This document shows, in pieces, positions 45,830-55,495 of a DNA stretch of 64,000 bases. Location of the stretch: assembly GCA_024636555.1 (NCBI GenBank), contig JAGXGW010000064.1, positions 62,001 to 126,000 of the forward strand, in the 5' to 3' direction. Made by a program: the position numbers and the translations under genes. Within the stretch, counting starts at the first letter, position 1, and every line of letters starts with the position of its first letter. The notes beneath the pieces are model-generated. The model had not been told where the DNA came from. It did no database searches and saw only the letters and a program-made list of their open reading frames with translations. The DNA is from Paracoccaceae bacterium (lineage in GTDB: Bacteria > Pseudomonadota > Alphaproteobacteria > Rhodobacterales > Rhodobacteraceae).

Positions 45830-46720
45830 ATGGTACGCAAGGACAGGATAGACGCCATCGGGGCGGTGGCGTTGATCGGCTTTGCGGCGGCAATGGCGTT
45901 CAATCAGGTTGTGATCAAGCTGGGGACGGGCGGGTTTCAACCTGTTTTCATGTCGGCGCTGCGCTCGCTGGGTGCGCTGGCGGTGCTGCTGCTCTGGATG
46001 CGTCTGCGCGGGGTGCGGCTGGATTTCGGCGCCGATACGATCTGGCCGGGAATTGCTTTGGGCGCGCTGTTCGCGGCGGAATTTCTGTGTCTGTTCTGGG
46101 CGCTGGATCACACCACCGTCGCGCGGGCCTCGATCCTGCTGTATTCGATGCCGGTGATTCTGACGATCTCGGCGCATTTCCTGTTGCCCGGGGAGCGCCT
46201 GACCGCGCGGCGCAGCGTGGGGCTGGTGCTGGCGATGTGCGGCGTCGCCGTGGTGCTGGCGCAGCGCAGCAGTGGCGAGGCCTCCCTGATGGGCGATCTG
46301 GCCGCGTTGGGCGCCGCGTTCGGCTGGACCGGCATCGCGCTTGTCGTGCGGCTGACGCCGGTGCAGCGCGTCTCGCCCGAGATGCAGCTTTTCTGGCAAC
46401 TGGCGGTCAGCGCGGTCTTGCTGATGATGGCCGCACCACTGTTCGGGCCGTTGCTGCGCGACCCTGACCTGTCGCATCTGCTTGGGCTGGCCTATCAGAT
46501 CATCGCCGTGGCCAGTTTCGGATTCCTGTTCTGGTTTTTTCTGATGAAGCTTTATCCCGCCTCGGGCGTAGCCAGCTTTTCGTTTCTGACGCCGGTGCTG
46601 GCGGTGGGATTCGGCTGGCTCATTCTGGGCGAGCAGATCGGCCCCGGTGTCGTGATCGGCCTTGCGCTGGTGGCTGTCGGCATCGTGCTGATCAACCGCC
46701 GTCCGCGCATTCCGGCCTGA
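45830..46720 (+). CDS. DMT (EamA) family transporter
   Basis: 296 residues from ATG at 45830; ten hydrophobic helices in two EamA repeats. Second member of this family in the window; it differs from the 39.8 kb protein in sequence and probably in substrate. The frame is open to 45794 but the first ATG gives the family length. A hairpin overlaps its stop. Confidence 0.8.
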   Translation: MVRKDRIDAIGAVALIGFAAAMAFNQVVIKLGTGGFQPVFMSALRSLGALAVLLLWMRLRGVRLDFGADTIWPGIALGALFAAEFLCLFWALDHTTVARASILLYSMPVILTISAHFLLPGERLTARRSVGLVLAMCGVAVVLAQRSSGEASLMGDLAALGAAFGWTGIALVVRLTPVQRVSPEMQLFWQLAVSAVLLMMAAPLFGPLLRDPDLSHLLGLAYQIIAVASFGFLFWFFLMKLYPASGVASFSFLTPVLAVGFGWLILGEQIGPGVVIGLALVAVGIVLINRRPRIPA

Positions 46721-46733
46721 TCTCTCAGGCCGG
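46712..46733. terminator. hairpin overlapping the stop of the EamA gene
   Basis: Inverted repeat CCGGCCTGA/TCAGGCCGG with a TCTC loop between convergent genes; the TGA stop is in the left arm. No T-run. Confidence 0.55.
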
Positions 46734-46743
46734 AGCTCCGCGA

Positions 46744-48162
46744 TTACGTGCCGCAGAACGTCTGCGCGACGACCTCATGCGTCAGCGGCGGGCGGGTCAG
46801 ATCCTCTGCCCCCGGCTGTTCGGTGAACGGATCGGACAACACTTGCATCAGCCGCTCGAACGGAGCCATGTCGCCGGCGACCGCGGCCTTGATCATCTCC
46901 TCTACGCGGTGGTTACGCGGGATATAGGCGGGGTTCGCCGCCAGCATCCGCGCGTCCGCCCCTTCTTCGGCTGTCAGGCGGTCCTGCCAGCGCTGATGCC
47001 ATGCATCATAGGCGGCGCGATCGGTGAACTGGTCGCGCGCATTGCCGTGGCTCAGCGCGCGGAAGGTGTTGGTGAAATCGGCTTGTCCCGCCTGCATCAG
47101 CGCCAGCAGATCCGCGATCAGAGCCTCGTCCTCCGCCTGTTCAGTGCCCAGGCCCAGCTTGCGGCGGAAGGCCGCCAACCGCTCGGCTTCGATCAGCGCG
47201 GGCATGGCGTGCACGGCCTCGGTGAACTGCGCAATCGCGGCATCGGTGTCGGGCATCAGCGGCACCAGCGTGGTGGCAAGCTGCGCCATGTTCCACACGA
47301 TCACATGCGCCTGATGGTCGTAGGCATAGCGGCCGTGCGCGTCGATGGAGCTGTAAACCGTCATCGGATGATAGGTGTCGAGATAGGCGGCGGGGCCGTA
47401 GTCGATGGTCTCGCCCGACAGGGTGGTATTGTCGGTATTCATCACGCCGTGGATGAAGCCGACAGACAGCCATTTCGCCACCAGCTTTGCCTGCGCTGCG
47501 ATCACGGCCTCAAGCAGTGCCGCCGGACTGTCCGCCTGCGGGAAATGGCGCGCGCGGGTATACTCGTAAAGCGCCTGCACCGCGTCGATATCGCGGCGCG
47601 CGGCGAAATATTGGAAGGTGCCGACGCGGATATGACTTGCCGCCACGCGTGCCAGAACCGCACCGGGCAGGGGGGCCTCGCGGTAGACCGTCTCGCCCGT
47701 CAGCACAGCGGCCAGCGCGCGGGTGGTGGGAACGTGCAGCGCATGCATCGCCTCGGACAGCAGATATTCGCGCAGCACCGGCCCCAGCCAAGCGCGCCCG
47801 TCGCCCATGCGGCTGTAAGGGGTCTGGCCCGATCCTTTGAGCTGGATATCGCGCCGCTTGCCGGAGGTGTCCAGCACCTCGCCCAGCAGCAGCGCGCGCC
47901 CGTCCCCCAGTTGCGGGGAGAAGCCGCCGAACTGGTGCCCGGCATAGACCTGCGCCAGAGGCAGCGCGCCGTCCGGCACCGCATTGCCGCCGAAGACGGC
48001 GGCCAGTTCGGCGGGATCATCGGCGCGGATGCCAAGCTCGTCCGCCAATGCCTGATTGAAGGCGATCAGGCGCGGTTGCGTGACGGGTTGCGCGACCTGA
48101 CGTGTGTAAAAACGCGGTGGCAACGTGGCATAGCTGTTGTCGAAGGGGATATGTATGGTCAT
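46744..48162 (-). CDS. selO: protein adenylyltransferase SelO family
   Basis: 472 residues of the SelO/YdiU (UPF0061) pseudokinase family, which AMPylates proteins in redox stress. Family segments are DNSYATLPPRFYT, QLGDGRALLLGE, RDIQLKGSGQTPYSR, and GFIHGVMNTDNTTLSGETIDYGP (catalytic loop with HGxxNTDN and DYG). The C-terminal AQTFCGT keeps the Cys that is selenocysteine in some eukaryotic members. Confidence 0.93.
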   Translation of the reverse strand: MTIHIPFDNSYATLPPRFYTRQVAQPVTQPRLIAFNQALADELGIRADDPAELAAVFGGNAVPDGALPLAQVYAGHQFGGFSPQLGDGRALLLGEVLDTSGKRRDIQLKGSGQTPYSRMGDGRAWLGPVLREYLLSEAMHALHVPTTRALAAVLTGETVYREAPLPGAVLARVAASHIRVGTFQYFAARRDIDAVQALYEYTRARHFPQADSPAALLEAVIAAQAKLVAKWLSVGFIHGVMNTDNTTLSGETIDYGPAAYLDTYHPMTVYSSIDAHGRYAYDHQAHVIVWNMAQLATTLVPLMPDTDAAIAQFTEAVHAMPALIEAERLAAFRRKLGLGTEQAEDEALIADLLALMQAGQADFTNTFRALSHGNARDQFTDRAAYDAWHQRWQDRLTAEEGADARMLAANPAYIPRNHRVEEMIKAAVAGDMAPFERLMQVLSDPFTEQPGAEDLTRPPLTHEVVAQTFCGT

Positions 48163-48191
48163 GATCTCAATATAGGCGCAGGCTTGCGGGA

Positions 48192-48638
48192 TTAAAGCAG
48201 ACGGTACATGAACAGCGTATCGTCCCGCGGGATAAAGCGCGCGCGGCTGTAAAAACGCAAGGCCCGTGCGTCATCGCGGTGCGCTTCGAGATGGAGCACC
48301 TGCACACCACCCGCGCCCAGCGCCTTGGCGATACCGTTGAGCGCCTCGAACCCCATGCCGCGCCCGCGCACCGCGTGCCGTACGTAGATCTCGTCGACGC
48401 TGGCGCGCACGCCGCCATATTCCAGCGACCAGCCGAAAGAGATCGCCACATAGCCCACCGGTGCACGGCGCGGCCCGATCAGCCAGATCGCGCCATGCGG
48501 AGAGCCGTTGAGCAAAGGGAGAACCGCGTCGCGCGGATCGACAGTGTCCGCGCCCGGTTTCTGCTCGGCGTGAAAGGCCGCCACAAGCGGGAGCAACTGC
48601 TCGATGTCGTCGGCATTGGCCAGATGCAGCAGGCTCAT
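48192..48638 (-). CDS. GNAT family acetyltransferase
   Basis: 148 residues. The acetyl-CoA loop is VRHAVRGRGMGFEAL (Q/R-x-x-G-x-G/A form), followed by LHLEAHRDDARALRFYSRARF. The start at 48638 overlaps the nucleoside hydrolase stop by 4 nt (ATGA); the longer in-frame region lies within that gene. Substrate unknown. Confidence 0.8.
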   Translation of the reverse strand: MSLLHLANADDIEQLLPLVAAFHAEQKPGADTVDPRDAVLPLLNGSPHGAIWLIGPRRAPVGYVAISFGWSLEYGGVRASVDEIYVRHAVRGRGMGFEALNGIAKALGAGGVQVLHLEAHRDDARALRFYSRARFIPRDDTLFMYRLL

Positions 48639-49576
48639 AGCCGCGCCAGTCGTTCGGTGAGCAGGGCAAAGAACCCGTCCGCGTCGATATCGCCCATGAA
48701 CAAGGCATTGGGCGCGCGTTTGGTAACGCCCCACCAGTCGGCCACGGTCATGCCCATTGTCAGCTCCGATTCTGTCTCGATCTCGACATTGACGCGCCGG
48801 CCGCTGAAAAGTTCCGGCCGGATCAGCCATGCGGTCACGCACGGGTCATGCAGCGGCGCCCCTTCGGAGCCGTATTTTTCCTTGTCGAACCGCTCGAAAA
48901 ACTCGGTCATCTGCGCGACGGCGATGCCCACCGGCGTGCCGAGCGCGCGGAACGCGTCGTTGCGCGCGGCGGTGACCAGCGCCTTGTGGGTCACATCCAG
49001 CGGCATCACGACCAGCGGCGCACCCGCGCCGAACACGATTGCCGCGGCTTGCGGGTCGACATGGATGTTGAACTCGGCGGCGGGCGTGATGTTGCCCACC
49101 TGAAAATAGGCCCCGCCCATCAGCACGATCTGCCGGATGCGCGGGATGATATCGGGGGCTTGTTGCATCGCCGTGGCGATATTGGTGAGCGGCCCCAAAG
49201 GGCAGAGCGTGACACTGCCCGCCGGTTCGCGCCGCAAGGTATCGACAATGAAATCCACGCCATGCTGTTCTTGCAGGGGCATCGTCGGTTCCGGCAGGGT
49301 CGGGCCGTACAGCCCGCTTTTGCCGTGGACATGCTCTGCGGTCACCAAGGCGCGGCCCAAAGGCCTGTCGCAGCCTGCAAAGACGCGGATATCGGTGCGG
49401 CCTGCCAATTCGCAGACCATGCGCGCATTGCGCTCCGTCAGCGTCAGCGGCACATTTCCGGCCACGGCGGTGATCCCCAGCACCTCGATCTCGTCAGGGC
49501 TTGCCAGCGCCAGCAGGATCGCGACCGCGTCATCCTGTCCGGGATCGGTGTCGATGATGATCTTCTGCTCGGGCAT
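48635..49576 (-). CDS. inosine/uridine-preferring nucleoside hydrolase family protein
   Basis: 313 residues. The N-terminal IIIDTDPGQDDAVAIL holds the calcium-binding D-x-D-x4-DD motif, and later VLMGGAY, NIHVDPQAA and HDPCVTAW complete the site. It cleaves nucleosides to base and ribose for salvage. AAGGACAG before the ATG at 49576 sets the start. Coupled by overlap to the acetyltransferase gene. Confidence 0.88.
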   Translation of the reverse strand: MPEQKIIIDTDPGQDDAVAILLALASPDEIEVLGITAVAGNVPLTLTERNARMVCELAGRTDIRVFAGCDRPLGRALVTAEHVHGKSGLYGPTLPEPTMPLQEQHGVDFIVDTLRREPAGSVTLCPLGPLTNIATAMQQAPDIIPRIRQIVLMGGAYFQVGNITPAAEFNIHVDPQAAAIVFGAGAPLVVMPLDVTHKALVTAARNDAFRALGTPVGIAVAQMTEFFERFDKEKYGSEGAPLHDPCVTAWLIRPELFSGRRVNVEIETESELTMGMTVADWWGVTKRAPNALFMGDIDADGFFALLTERLARL

Positions 49577-49708
49577 GTTCTGTCCTTGGTCTGCTGCTGG
49601 CGCCACCCTAGGGCCAAGCGCCGCCATGGTGCAAGCGCCGCGCCGGAGCGGCGGACCGTGCTTGCGGCAAACCGCCCGCTTTGGAGTTATGCCAGCGCCC
49701 TGAACAGA

Positions 49709-49735
49709 AAAAGGCGACCCCAAGGGCCGCCTTTT
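49709..49735 (-). terminator. terminator of the iron-binding protein gene
   Basis: AAAAGGCGACC/GGCCGCCTTTT, 11-bp stem with one mismatch and a 5-nt loop, 35 nt after the stop on the minus strand, with T-run following. Confidence 0.75.
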
Positions 49736-49769
49736 CCGGATTGTAAGCCTGTATGGGCGCAAGGCCGCC

Positions 49770-50783
49770 TCAGCCGTCGAAATCGACCGTTTCGGTCAGC
49801 CGCAGCGCCGTGCCGCGCAGCTTGGCCAGTTCCATCAGGTTGACGTCATCGGCGGTGAACGCGCCCCAGCTTTTGACCAGATCATCAGGTTCCGTGCCCG
49901 GTGCGATGGGATATTCGGCATTCGCTTCGGCATAGATCTGCTGTGCCGTGGGCGAGGTGAGGAATTCCATCATCTTCAGCGCGTTTTCAGGGTTCGGCGC
50001 AGCCTTGGTCATCGCCACGCCGGAGATGTTCACATGCGTGCCGCCATCCGCGAAGGTCGGGAAGACGATATTGACCGAATTGGCCCATTCCTGCTGCTCG
50101 GGATCGGCCAGCATCTGCGCCATGTAATAGGTGTTGCCAAGGCTGATGTCGCATTCGCCGGCCCAGATCGCGCGGACCTGTCCACGGTCATTGCCCTCGG
50201 GCTTGCGTGCAAGATTGGCCTTGACGCCTTCCAGCCATTCCTGTGCGCCTTCCTCACCGTGGTGATGGATGACGGCGGCGGTCAGGCCGAGGCTGTAGGA
50301 GTTGGTGCCGGAACGCGTGCAGATGCGGTCGCGCCATTTCGGATCGGCCAGATCCTCGTAGGTGGTCACTTCGCCCTCGGCCACGCGCTCTTTCGAGGCA
50401 TAGATGATCCGGGCGCGGGTGGTCAGGCCCCACCAATGACCTTCGGGGTCATGATAGGTGGAAGGCACATTCGCGCGCAGCGTCTCGCTGTCGACAGGCT
50501 GGGTCAGACCGGCCTCGACCACTTCGGCCAGACGCGAGATATCGACGGTCAGCACCAGATCGGCGGGCGTACGGTCACCCTCGGCGGCCAGACGCTCGAC
50601 CATTCCCTTGTCCAGATACGCGACATTCACCGCGATTCCGGTCTCCGCCGTGAAGGCATCGGTCAGCGGCTTGAGCAATTCGGGCTGACGATACGAATAG
50701 ACATTCACCTCGTCGGCAAAGGCGGGCAGGGCCAGCGAGATCGCGGCGGCGCCGAGAAGGGCGGTTGTCAGATGGCGGGTCAT
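49770..50783 (-). CDS. periplasmic ferric-iron ABC transporter substrate-binding protein
   Basis: 337 residues from ATG at 50783 (AGGA site 4 nt before). Signal peptide (about 1-23, ending PAFA), then a type II periplasmic-binding fold beginning EVNVYSYRQPELLKPL. The tyrosine-rich NTYYMAQM segment fits the iron-binding Tyr pair of FbpA/FutA-type proteins. No permease or ATPase gene is adjacent, so it is encoded alone. Confidence 0.88.
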   Translation of the reverse strand: MTRHLTTALLGAAAISLALPAFADEVNVYSYRQPELLKPLTDAFTAETGIAVNVAYLDKGMVERLAAEGDRTPADLVLTVDISRLAEVVEAGLTQPVDSETLRANVPSTYHDPEGHWWGLTTRARIIYASKERVAEGEVTTYEDLADPKWRDRICTRSGTNSYSLGLTAAVIHHHGEEGAQEWLEGVKANLARKPEGNDRGQVRAIWAGECDISLGNTYYMAQMLADPEQQEWANSVNIVFPTFADGGTHVNISGVAMTKAAPNPENALKMMEFLTSPTAQQIYAEANAEYPIAPGTEPDDLVKSWGAFTADDVNLMELAKLRGTALRLTETVDFDG

Positions 50784-50827
50784 AATGTCCTCACAGGGGG
50801 TCATATTTCAGATGCCACCTGTAAGCC

Positions 50828-50847
50828 TGACTTATTTTGTCGGGTCA
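50828..50847 (-). promoter_or_regulatory. possible operator/promoter of the iron-binding protein gene
   Basis: A GAC/GTC dyad (GACAAAATAAGTC on the minus strand, 50841-50829) sits just downstream of a TTGACC -35-like hexamer (50849-50844), 46-58 bp before the gene start. An iron-responsive repressor site is plausible; the exact motif family is not settled. Confidence 0.3.
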
Positions 50848-50874
50848 ATACCTGAATGAAACAGTCGGACTAAA

Positions 50875-51714
50875 TCACGTGTTGGTCGCTTGGGATTTTC
50901 CGGCCTTCTCGATCCGTTTCGCCTCGTTCCACAGCGTGTCCATTTCCGCCAGATCCGAGCCTGCTGGGCTTGAACTGCGCACGGCAAGCTGTTGTTCGAT
51001 ATAGCGGAACCGCCGTGTGAACTTGGCATTGGCCGCGCGCAGGGCGGCCTCGGGATCAATGTCCAGATGACGGCCAAGGTTGGCCATGACGAACAGAAGA
51101 TCGCCGAACTCCTCCTCGATCTCGGTCTGCGTCAGGCTGTCTTGTGCCTCGACCAGTTCGCGCGACTCCTCGGTGATCTTGTCCAGAACCTGCTCCACCT
51201 GCGGCCAGTCGAATCCGACCCTTGCCGCGCGTTTTTGCAATTTGACAGCACGGAGCAGGGCGGGCAGGCCGATGGCAACCCCGTCCAGCACGCCCGATTG
51301 CGCCTTGCCCGCGCGTTCCGCCGCCTTGATCCGCTCCCAGTCCACCGTCTGCTGTTCCGGGGATTTGTCGCGGCTTTCGTCGCCGAAAACGTGGGGATGG
51401 CGCGCCACCATCTTGTCCGAGATGTTGCGCGTGATGCTGGCAAAATCGAAATGCCCCGCCTCCTGCGCGATCTGCGCGTGATAGACCACCTGCAGCAGCA
51501 GATCGCCCAACTCGCCCTCCAGCTCCGGCCAGTCCTGCCGTTCGATGGCGTCGGCCACTTCATAGGCTTCCTCGATCGTGTAGGGCGCGATACTGGCGAA
51601 ATCCTGTTCGATATCCCACGGACAGCCGGTGGCGGGATCGCGCAGCCGCTGCATGATCCGCAAAAGCCGGGGCAGGCCGCCATCGGGGTCATGGATCAGG
51701 GCATCATCGGTCAT
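50875..51714 (-). CDS. mazG: nucleoside triphosphate pyrophosphohydrolase MazG
   Basis: 279 residues with two MazG-like all-alpha repeats. Repeat 1 contains PYTIEEAYEVADAI and ELGDLLLQVV (metal-binding E-x-x-E and E-x-x-D sets), repeat 2 has ITEESRELVEAQ and EFGDLLFVM. It cleaves noncanonical NTPs and lowers ppGpp under stress in E. coli. Divergent from the M20 amidohydrolase gene. Length equals the usual full MazG. Confidence 0.93.
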   Translation of the reverse strand: MTDDALIHDPDGGLPRLLRIMQRLRDPATGCPWDIEQDFASIAPYTIEEAYEVADAIERQDWPELEGELGDLLLQVVYHAQIAQEAGHFDFASITRNISDKMVARHPHVFGDESRDKSPEQQTVDWERIKAAERAGKAQSGVLDGVAIGLPALLRAVKLQKRAARVGFDWPQVEQVLDKITEESRELVEAQDSLTQTEIEEEFGDLLFVMANLGRHLDIDPEAALRAANAKFTRRFRYIEQQLAVRSSSPAGSDLAEMDTLWNEAKRIEKAGKSQATNT

Positions 51715-51776
51715 TGCGGCGGCTCCGGTTTTCAGGTTTGGTGCAGCGTGACCGTATCAGCCCAAGGAGTCCAGAG

Positions 51777-52943
51777 ATGGCCGTGATCAACCGTATCGCC
51801 GGATATGCCGAAGACATGACCGGCTGGCGGCACCATCTGCACCAGCATCCCGAGCTGGCGTTTGATTGCGTCAAGACGGCTGCGTATGTCGTTGAAAAGC
51901 TGAAAGAGTTCGGCATCACGGACATCCATGAAGGTATCGCCAAGACGGGCGTTGTCGCGATGATCGAAGGACAGGGCGACGGCCCTGTCATCGGCCTGCG
52001 GGCCGATATGGATGCGCTGCCGATCCTTGAGGAGACGGGCGCGCCCTATGTCTCCACCGTGCCGGGCGTGATGCATGCCTGCGGCCATGACGGCCACACG
52101 ACGATGCTGCTGGGGGCCGCGCGCTATCTGGCCGAGACGCGGAATTTCGCAGGAAAAGTGGCGCTGATCTTCCAGCCCGCCGAGGAGAACGGCGGCGGCG
52201 GTGGCGTGATGGTGGATGAGGGCATCATGGACCGTTTCGGGATCACCGAGGTCTACGCCCTGCACAACGCCCCCGGCTTTCCCGAAGGCTCGTTCTACAC
52301 CACCCCCGGACCGATCATGGCGGCGGTGGATTCGTTCCATATCAACATCAAGGGTCTGGGCGGGCATGGGGCCATGCCGCATGAGACCCGCGATCCGGTT
52401 GTCGCGGCGGTGGGCATCGTGCAGGCGATCCAGACCATCAGCAGCCGCAACCATTATGCGCTGGACGATCTGGTGATCTCGGTCACCCAGATCCACACCG
52501 GCAGCGCCGAGAATATCGTGCCCGAAACCGCCTATGTCGGCGGCACCGTGCGCACTTTCGATCCGGCGGTGCAGAAGATGGTGATGGCACGGATGGAGGC
52601 CATCGTTGCCGGACAGGCGGCATCCTACGGTGTCGAGGCTGAACTGACCTATGAGGTCTGGTATCCCGCCACGATCAATGATCCCGCGCGCGCCGCATTT
52701 GCGGCAGAGGTTGCAGCGGAAGTTGTGGGGGCCGCCAATGTCACGCCGGAAGCAGGCCGCGAGATGGGGGCGGAGGATTTTGCCTATATGCTGCAGGCGC
52801 GTCCGGGGGCCTATCTGTTTCTGGGGCAGGGCGACAGCGCGGGCCTGCATCAGGCGGGCTATGATTTCAACGATGCGGTGGCACCCGTGGGCGCGTCATT
52901 CTTTGCCCGTCTTGTCGAACGCGCGGCCCCCTTGCCGGGCTGA
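51777..52943 (+). CDS. M20 family amidohydrolase (N-acyl amino acid hydrolase type)
   Basis: 388 residues. Metal motifs GLRADMDALPI, HACGHDGH and QPAEENGGGG (metal-bridging Asp and general-base Glu), plus GGHGAMPHE, place it in the M20D aminoacylase/hippurate hydrolase group. It hydrolyses an N-acyl amino acid or indole conjugate; the substrate is unknown. AAGGAGTCCAGAG gives the start at 51777. The agmatinase gene follows after 56 bp, suggesting a joint role in amino-nitrogen breakdown. Confidence 0.87.
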   Translation: MAVINRIAGYAEDMTGWRHHLHQHPELAFDCVKTAAYVVEKLKEFGITDIHEGIAKTGVVAMIEGQGDGPVIGLRADMDALPILEETGAPYVSTVPGVMHACGHDGHTTMLLGAARYLAETRNFAGKVALIFQPAEENGGGGGVMVDEGIMDRFGITEVYALHNAPGFPEGSFYTTPGPIMAAVDSFHINIKGLGGHGAMPHETRDPVVAAVGIVQAIQTISSRNHYALDDLVISVTQIHTGSAENIVPETAYVGGTVRTFDPAVQKMVMARMEAIVAGQAASYGVEAELTYEVWYPATINDPARAAFAAEVAAEVVGAANVTPEAGREMGAEDFAYMLQARPGAYLFLGQGDSAGLHQAGYDFNDAVAPVGASFFARLVERAAPLPG

Positions 52944-52999
52944 GGCGCTCATCCGCCCTGACGGGCGTTTTCGCAATCTCGCACCGCCGGAGGATCATC

Positions 53000-53959
53000 A
53001 TGGCGCTGGAAGACGCAAAAAAACAGGTCGATCAGGCCTTCACCCGCGACACGCTGCGCGGGCTGAGCTTCGAGAATGCCTTTGGCGGGGCGACATCCTT
53101 TCTGCGCCGCCGCTATACCAAGGATCTGACAGGCGTCGATCTGGCCATCACCGGCGTGCCCTTTGACCAGTCCGTCACGCATCGCCCCGGCACTCGTTTC
53201 GGTCCGCGCGCCATCCGCGAGGCAAGCAGCCTGCAGCCCTATGATCCGCCCTATGGCTGGGGCTATGACCCTTTGAGCCAGTTCAATATCGTCGATTACG
53301 GCGATCTGGCCTTTGATTATGCCCGCATTCAGGATTTCCCCGACGCCCTGCGCCAGCATTTCCGCACCATCCTTGCGGCCGGTCCGGGCACCGTCATGCT
53401 GGGGGGCGATCACTATTGCACACTGCCGGTCCTGCAGGCCTATGCCGAGAAATACGGCCCGATGTCGGTGATCCAGTTCGACGCGCATTCCGACCTGTGG
53501 CCCGATGACGATATGGCGCGGATCGACCACGGCACGATGATGTACAAGGCCGTCAAATCGGGTGTGGTGGATGCCTCCCGCTCGATCCAGATCGGGATCC
53601 GCACCGAATGCGACGATTATCTGGGCATGGACTATATCGACGCGCGCCGCGTGCACGAACAAGGCTCCGCTGCCGTGGTCGAGCGCGTGCGCGCGGTGGT
53701 GGGCGAGCATCCGGTCTATCTGACCTTCGATATCGACGCGCTCGATCCGGCTTTCGCGCCCGGCACCGGCACGCCTGTCTGGGGCGGGTTGCACAGTTGG
53801 CAGGCGGCGGCGATCCTGCGCGATCTGGCTGGGATCAATCTGGTCGGCGGAGATGTGGTGGAGGTGTCGCCGCCCTATGATACAACAGGCGCCACAGCCG
53901 TGGCCGGTGCCCATGTCGCGATGGAGTTGATCGCGCTCTGGGGCTGGACACGGCGCTGA
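53000..53959 (+). CDS. speB: agmatinase / ureohydrolase
   Basis: A 319-residue member of the arginase/agmatinase superfamily. Manganese ligands lie in GGDHY, DAHSD and TFDIDALDPAFAPGTGTP, the last being typical of agmatinases. It would yield putrescine and urea from agmatine. Guanidinobutyrase and related activities are also seen in this group, so the substrate is probable, not certain. Follows the M20 amidohydrolase gene. Confidence 0.85.
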   Translation: MALEDAKKQVDQAFTRDTLRGLSFENAFGGATSFLRRRYTKDLTGVDLAITGVPFDQSVTHRPGTRFGPRAIREASSLQPYDPPYGWGYDPLSQFNIVDYGDLAFDYARIQDFPDALRQHFRTILAAGPGTVMLGGDHYCTLPVLQAYAEKYGPMSVIQFDAHSDLWPDDDMARIDHGTMMYKAVKSGVVDASRSIQIGIRTECDDYLGMDYIDARRVHEQGSAAVVERVRAVVGEHPVYLTFDIDALDPAFAPGTGTPVWGGLHSWQAAAILRDLAGINLVGGDVVEVSPPYDTTGATAVAGAHVAMELIALWGWTRR

Positions 53960-53990
53960 CGTTGTTTGCAACAGTGAAGGAACGGAACGC

Positions 53991-54407
53991 ATGAGATTTA
54001 TCGCGCTGATCGTGGTGGCGGCGGCGAGCTTTGCCCTTTACGTGAGGGTCGCCCCGTCCGATCCGGCCCGCTGGCACGTCAGCACCGGCGATGCGGGCAA
54101 CCGCGATTTCGCCGGGGCCGCGATCCGCACCATCCCGGCCGATCCCGGTGCCATGACGCGGCTGGACCGCATCATCCGCGCGACCCCGCGCACCACCCGT
54201 CTGGCCGGCTCGCCGGAGGAGGGGATGGTCACCTATATCACCCGCTCGCGGTTCTGGGGCTTTCCCGATTACACCACGATCGAGGCACGCCCGGGCGCGA
54301 TCGTGATCCATGGCCGCTTGCGTTTCGGCTCGTCCGACATGGGCGTGAACCGCGCCCGCGTGAGCTGCTGGATCACGGCGCTGGAGGCGGGCGAAGGCCG
54401 GGCTTGA
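53991..54407 (+). CDS. DUF1499 family protein
   Basis: 138 residues with an N-terminal hydrophobic segment (about 2-19) that could be a signal peptide or anchor. [13 protein letters not shown] and [20 protein letters not shown] are the DUF1499 pattern. No known function. 31 bp after the agmatinase gene and before prfA. Confidence 0.75.
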   Translation: MRFIALIVVAAASFALYVRVAPSDPARWHVSTGDAGNRDFAGAAIRTIPADPGAMTRLDRIIRATPRTTRLAGSPEEGMVTYITRSRFWGFPDYTTIEARPGAIVIHGRLRFGSSDMGVNRARVSCWITALEAGEGRA

Positions 54408-54438
54408 CCCTGCGCGGGCTTTGCACGAGACAAGCGCG

Positions 54439-55488
54439 ATGATTTCAGCGGACAAACTCGACCAGATCGTGCAGCGCTTCCAGTTTCTGGAGGCGAAGAT
54501 GTCGCAAGGCGGTGGCGATCTGGCCGCGCTGGGGCGCGAATATGCCGAATTGCGCCCCGTCGTGGCGCAGATCGCTGAGTGGCACAGCCTCTCGCGCGAT
54601 CTGGCCGAGGCCGAAATGATGCTCAAAGACCCCGAGATGCGCAGCCTTGCCGAGGAGGAACTGCCGCTGCTGCGCGCCCGCCTGCCACAGGTGGAGCAGG
54701 CGCTGCAACTGGCGCTGCTGCCGCGTGACGCCGCCGATGCCCGCCCGGCGATGATCGAGATCCGCCCCGGCACTGGTGGCGACGAGGCGGCATTGTTCGC
54801 CGCCGATCTGGTGCGGATGTACCAGCGCTATGCCGAAACGCACGGCTGGTCGTTCCAGATCATCGAGATGCAGGAGACCGAGCTTGGCGGCATCCGTGAA
54901 CTGGTGGCCCGGATCGCGGGCGAGGGCGTGTTTGCCCGCCTTAAATTCGAAAGCGGCGTGCACCGTGTCCAGCGGGTTCCCACCACCGAAAGCGGCGGGC
55001 GCATCCATACCTCCGCCGCGACAGTGGCCGTTCTGCCGGAGGCCGAGGAGGTTGATGTCACCATCGACCCCAATGATATCCGGATCGACACGATGCGTTC
55101 CTCCGGTGCGGGCGGACAGCATGTGAACACCACCGATTCCGCCGTGCGGATCACGCATATTCCCACCGGAATCGTCGTGACCAGTTCCGAGAAGTCGCAG
55201 CACCGCAACCGCGAGATCGCGATGAATGTCCTGCGCGCGCGGCTGTTCGACCAGCAGCGCCAGCAGCTTGACACGGCGCGCGCGGCGGATCGCAAAAGCC
55301 AGGTCGGCTGCGGTGACCGCTCCGAGCGCATCCGCACCTACAACTTTCCCCAAGGCCGGATGACCGATCACCGGATCAACCTGACGCTCTACCGGCTGGA
55401 CCAGATCATGCAGGGCGATCTGGACGAGATCATCAACGCGCTGATCGCCGAGCATCAGGCCGGACTTCTGGCCGAGATGGAGGGATGA
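54439..55488 (+). CDS. prfA: peptide chain release factor 1
   Basis: 349 residues; recognises UAA/UAG stop codons. The [12 protein letters not shown] block holds the GGQ peptidyl-tRNA-hydrolysis motif; the codon-recognition region contains the P-T (here [10 protein letters not shown]) motif of RF1. A further [19 protein letters not shown] segment is typical. Next to prmC, which methylates the GGQ Gln. Confidence 0.95.
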   Translation: MISADKLDQIVQRFQFLEAKMSQGGGDLAALGREYAELRPVVAQIAEWHSLSRDLAEAEMMLKDPEMRSLAEEELPLLRARLPQVEQALQLALLPRDAADARPAMIEIRPGTGGDEAALFAADLVRMYQRYAETHGWSFQIIEMQETELGGIRELVARIAGEGVFARLKFESGVHRVQRVPTTESGGRIHTSAATVAVLPEAEEVDVTIDPNDIRIDTMRSSGAGGQHVNTTDSAVRITHIPTGIVVTSSEKSQHRNREIAMNVLRARLFDQQRQQLDTARAADRKSQVGCGDRSERIRTYNFPQGRMTDHRINLTLYRLDQIMQGDLDEIINALIAEHQAGLLAEMEG

Positions 55489-55495
55489 GCGGCGG

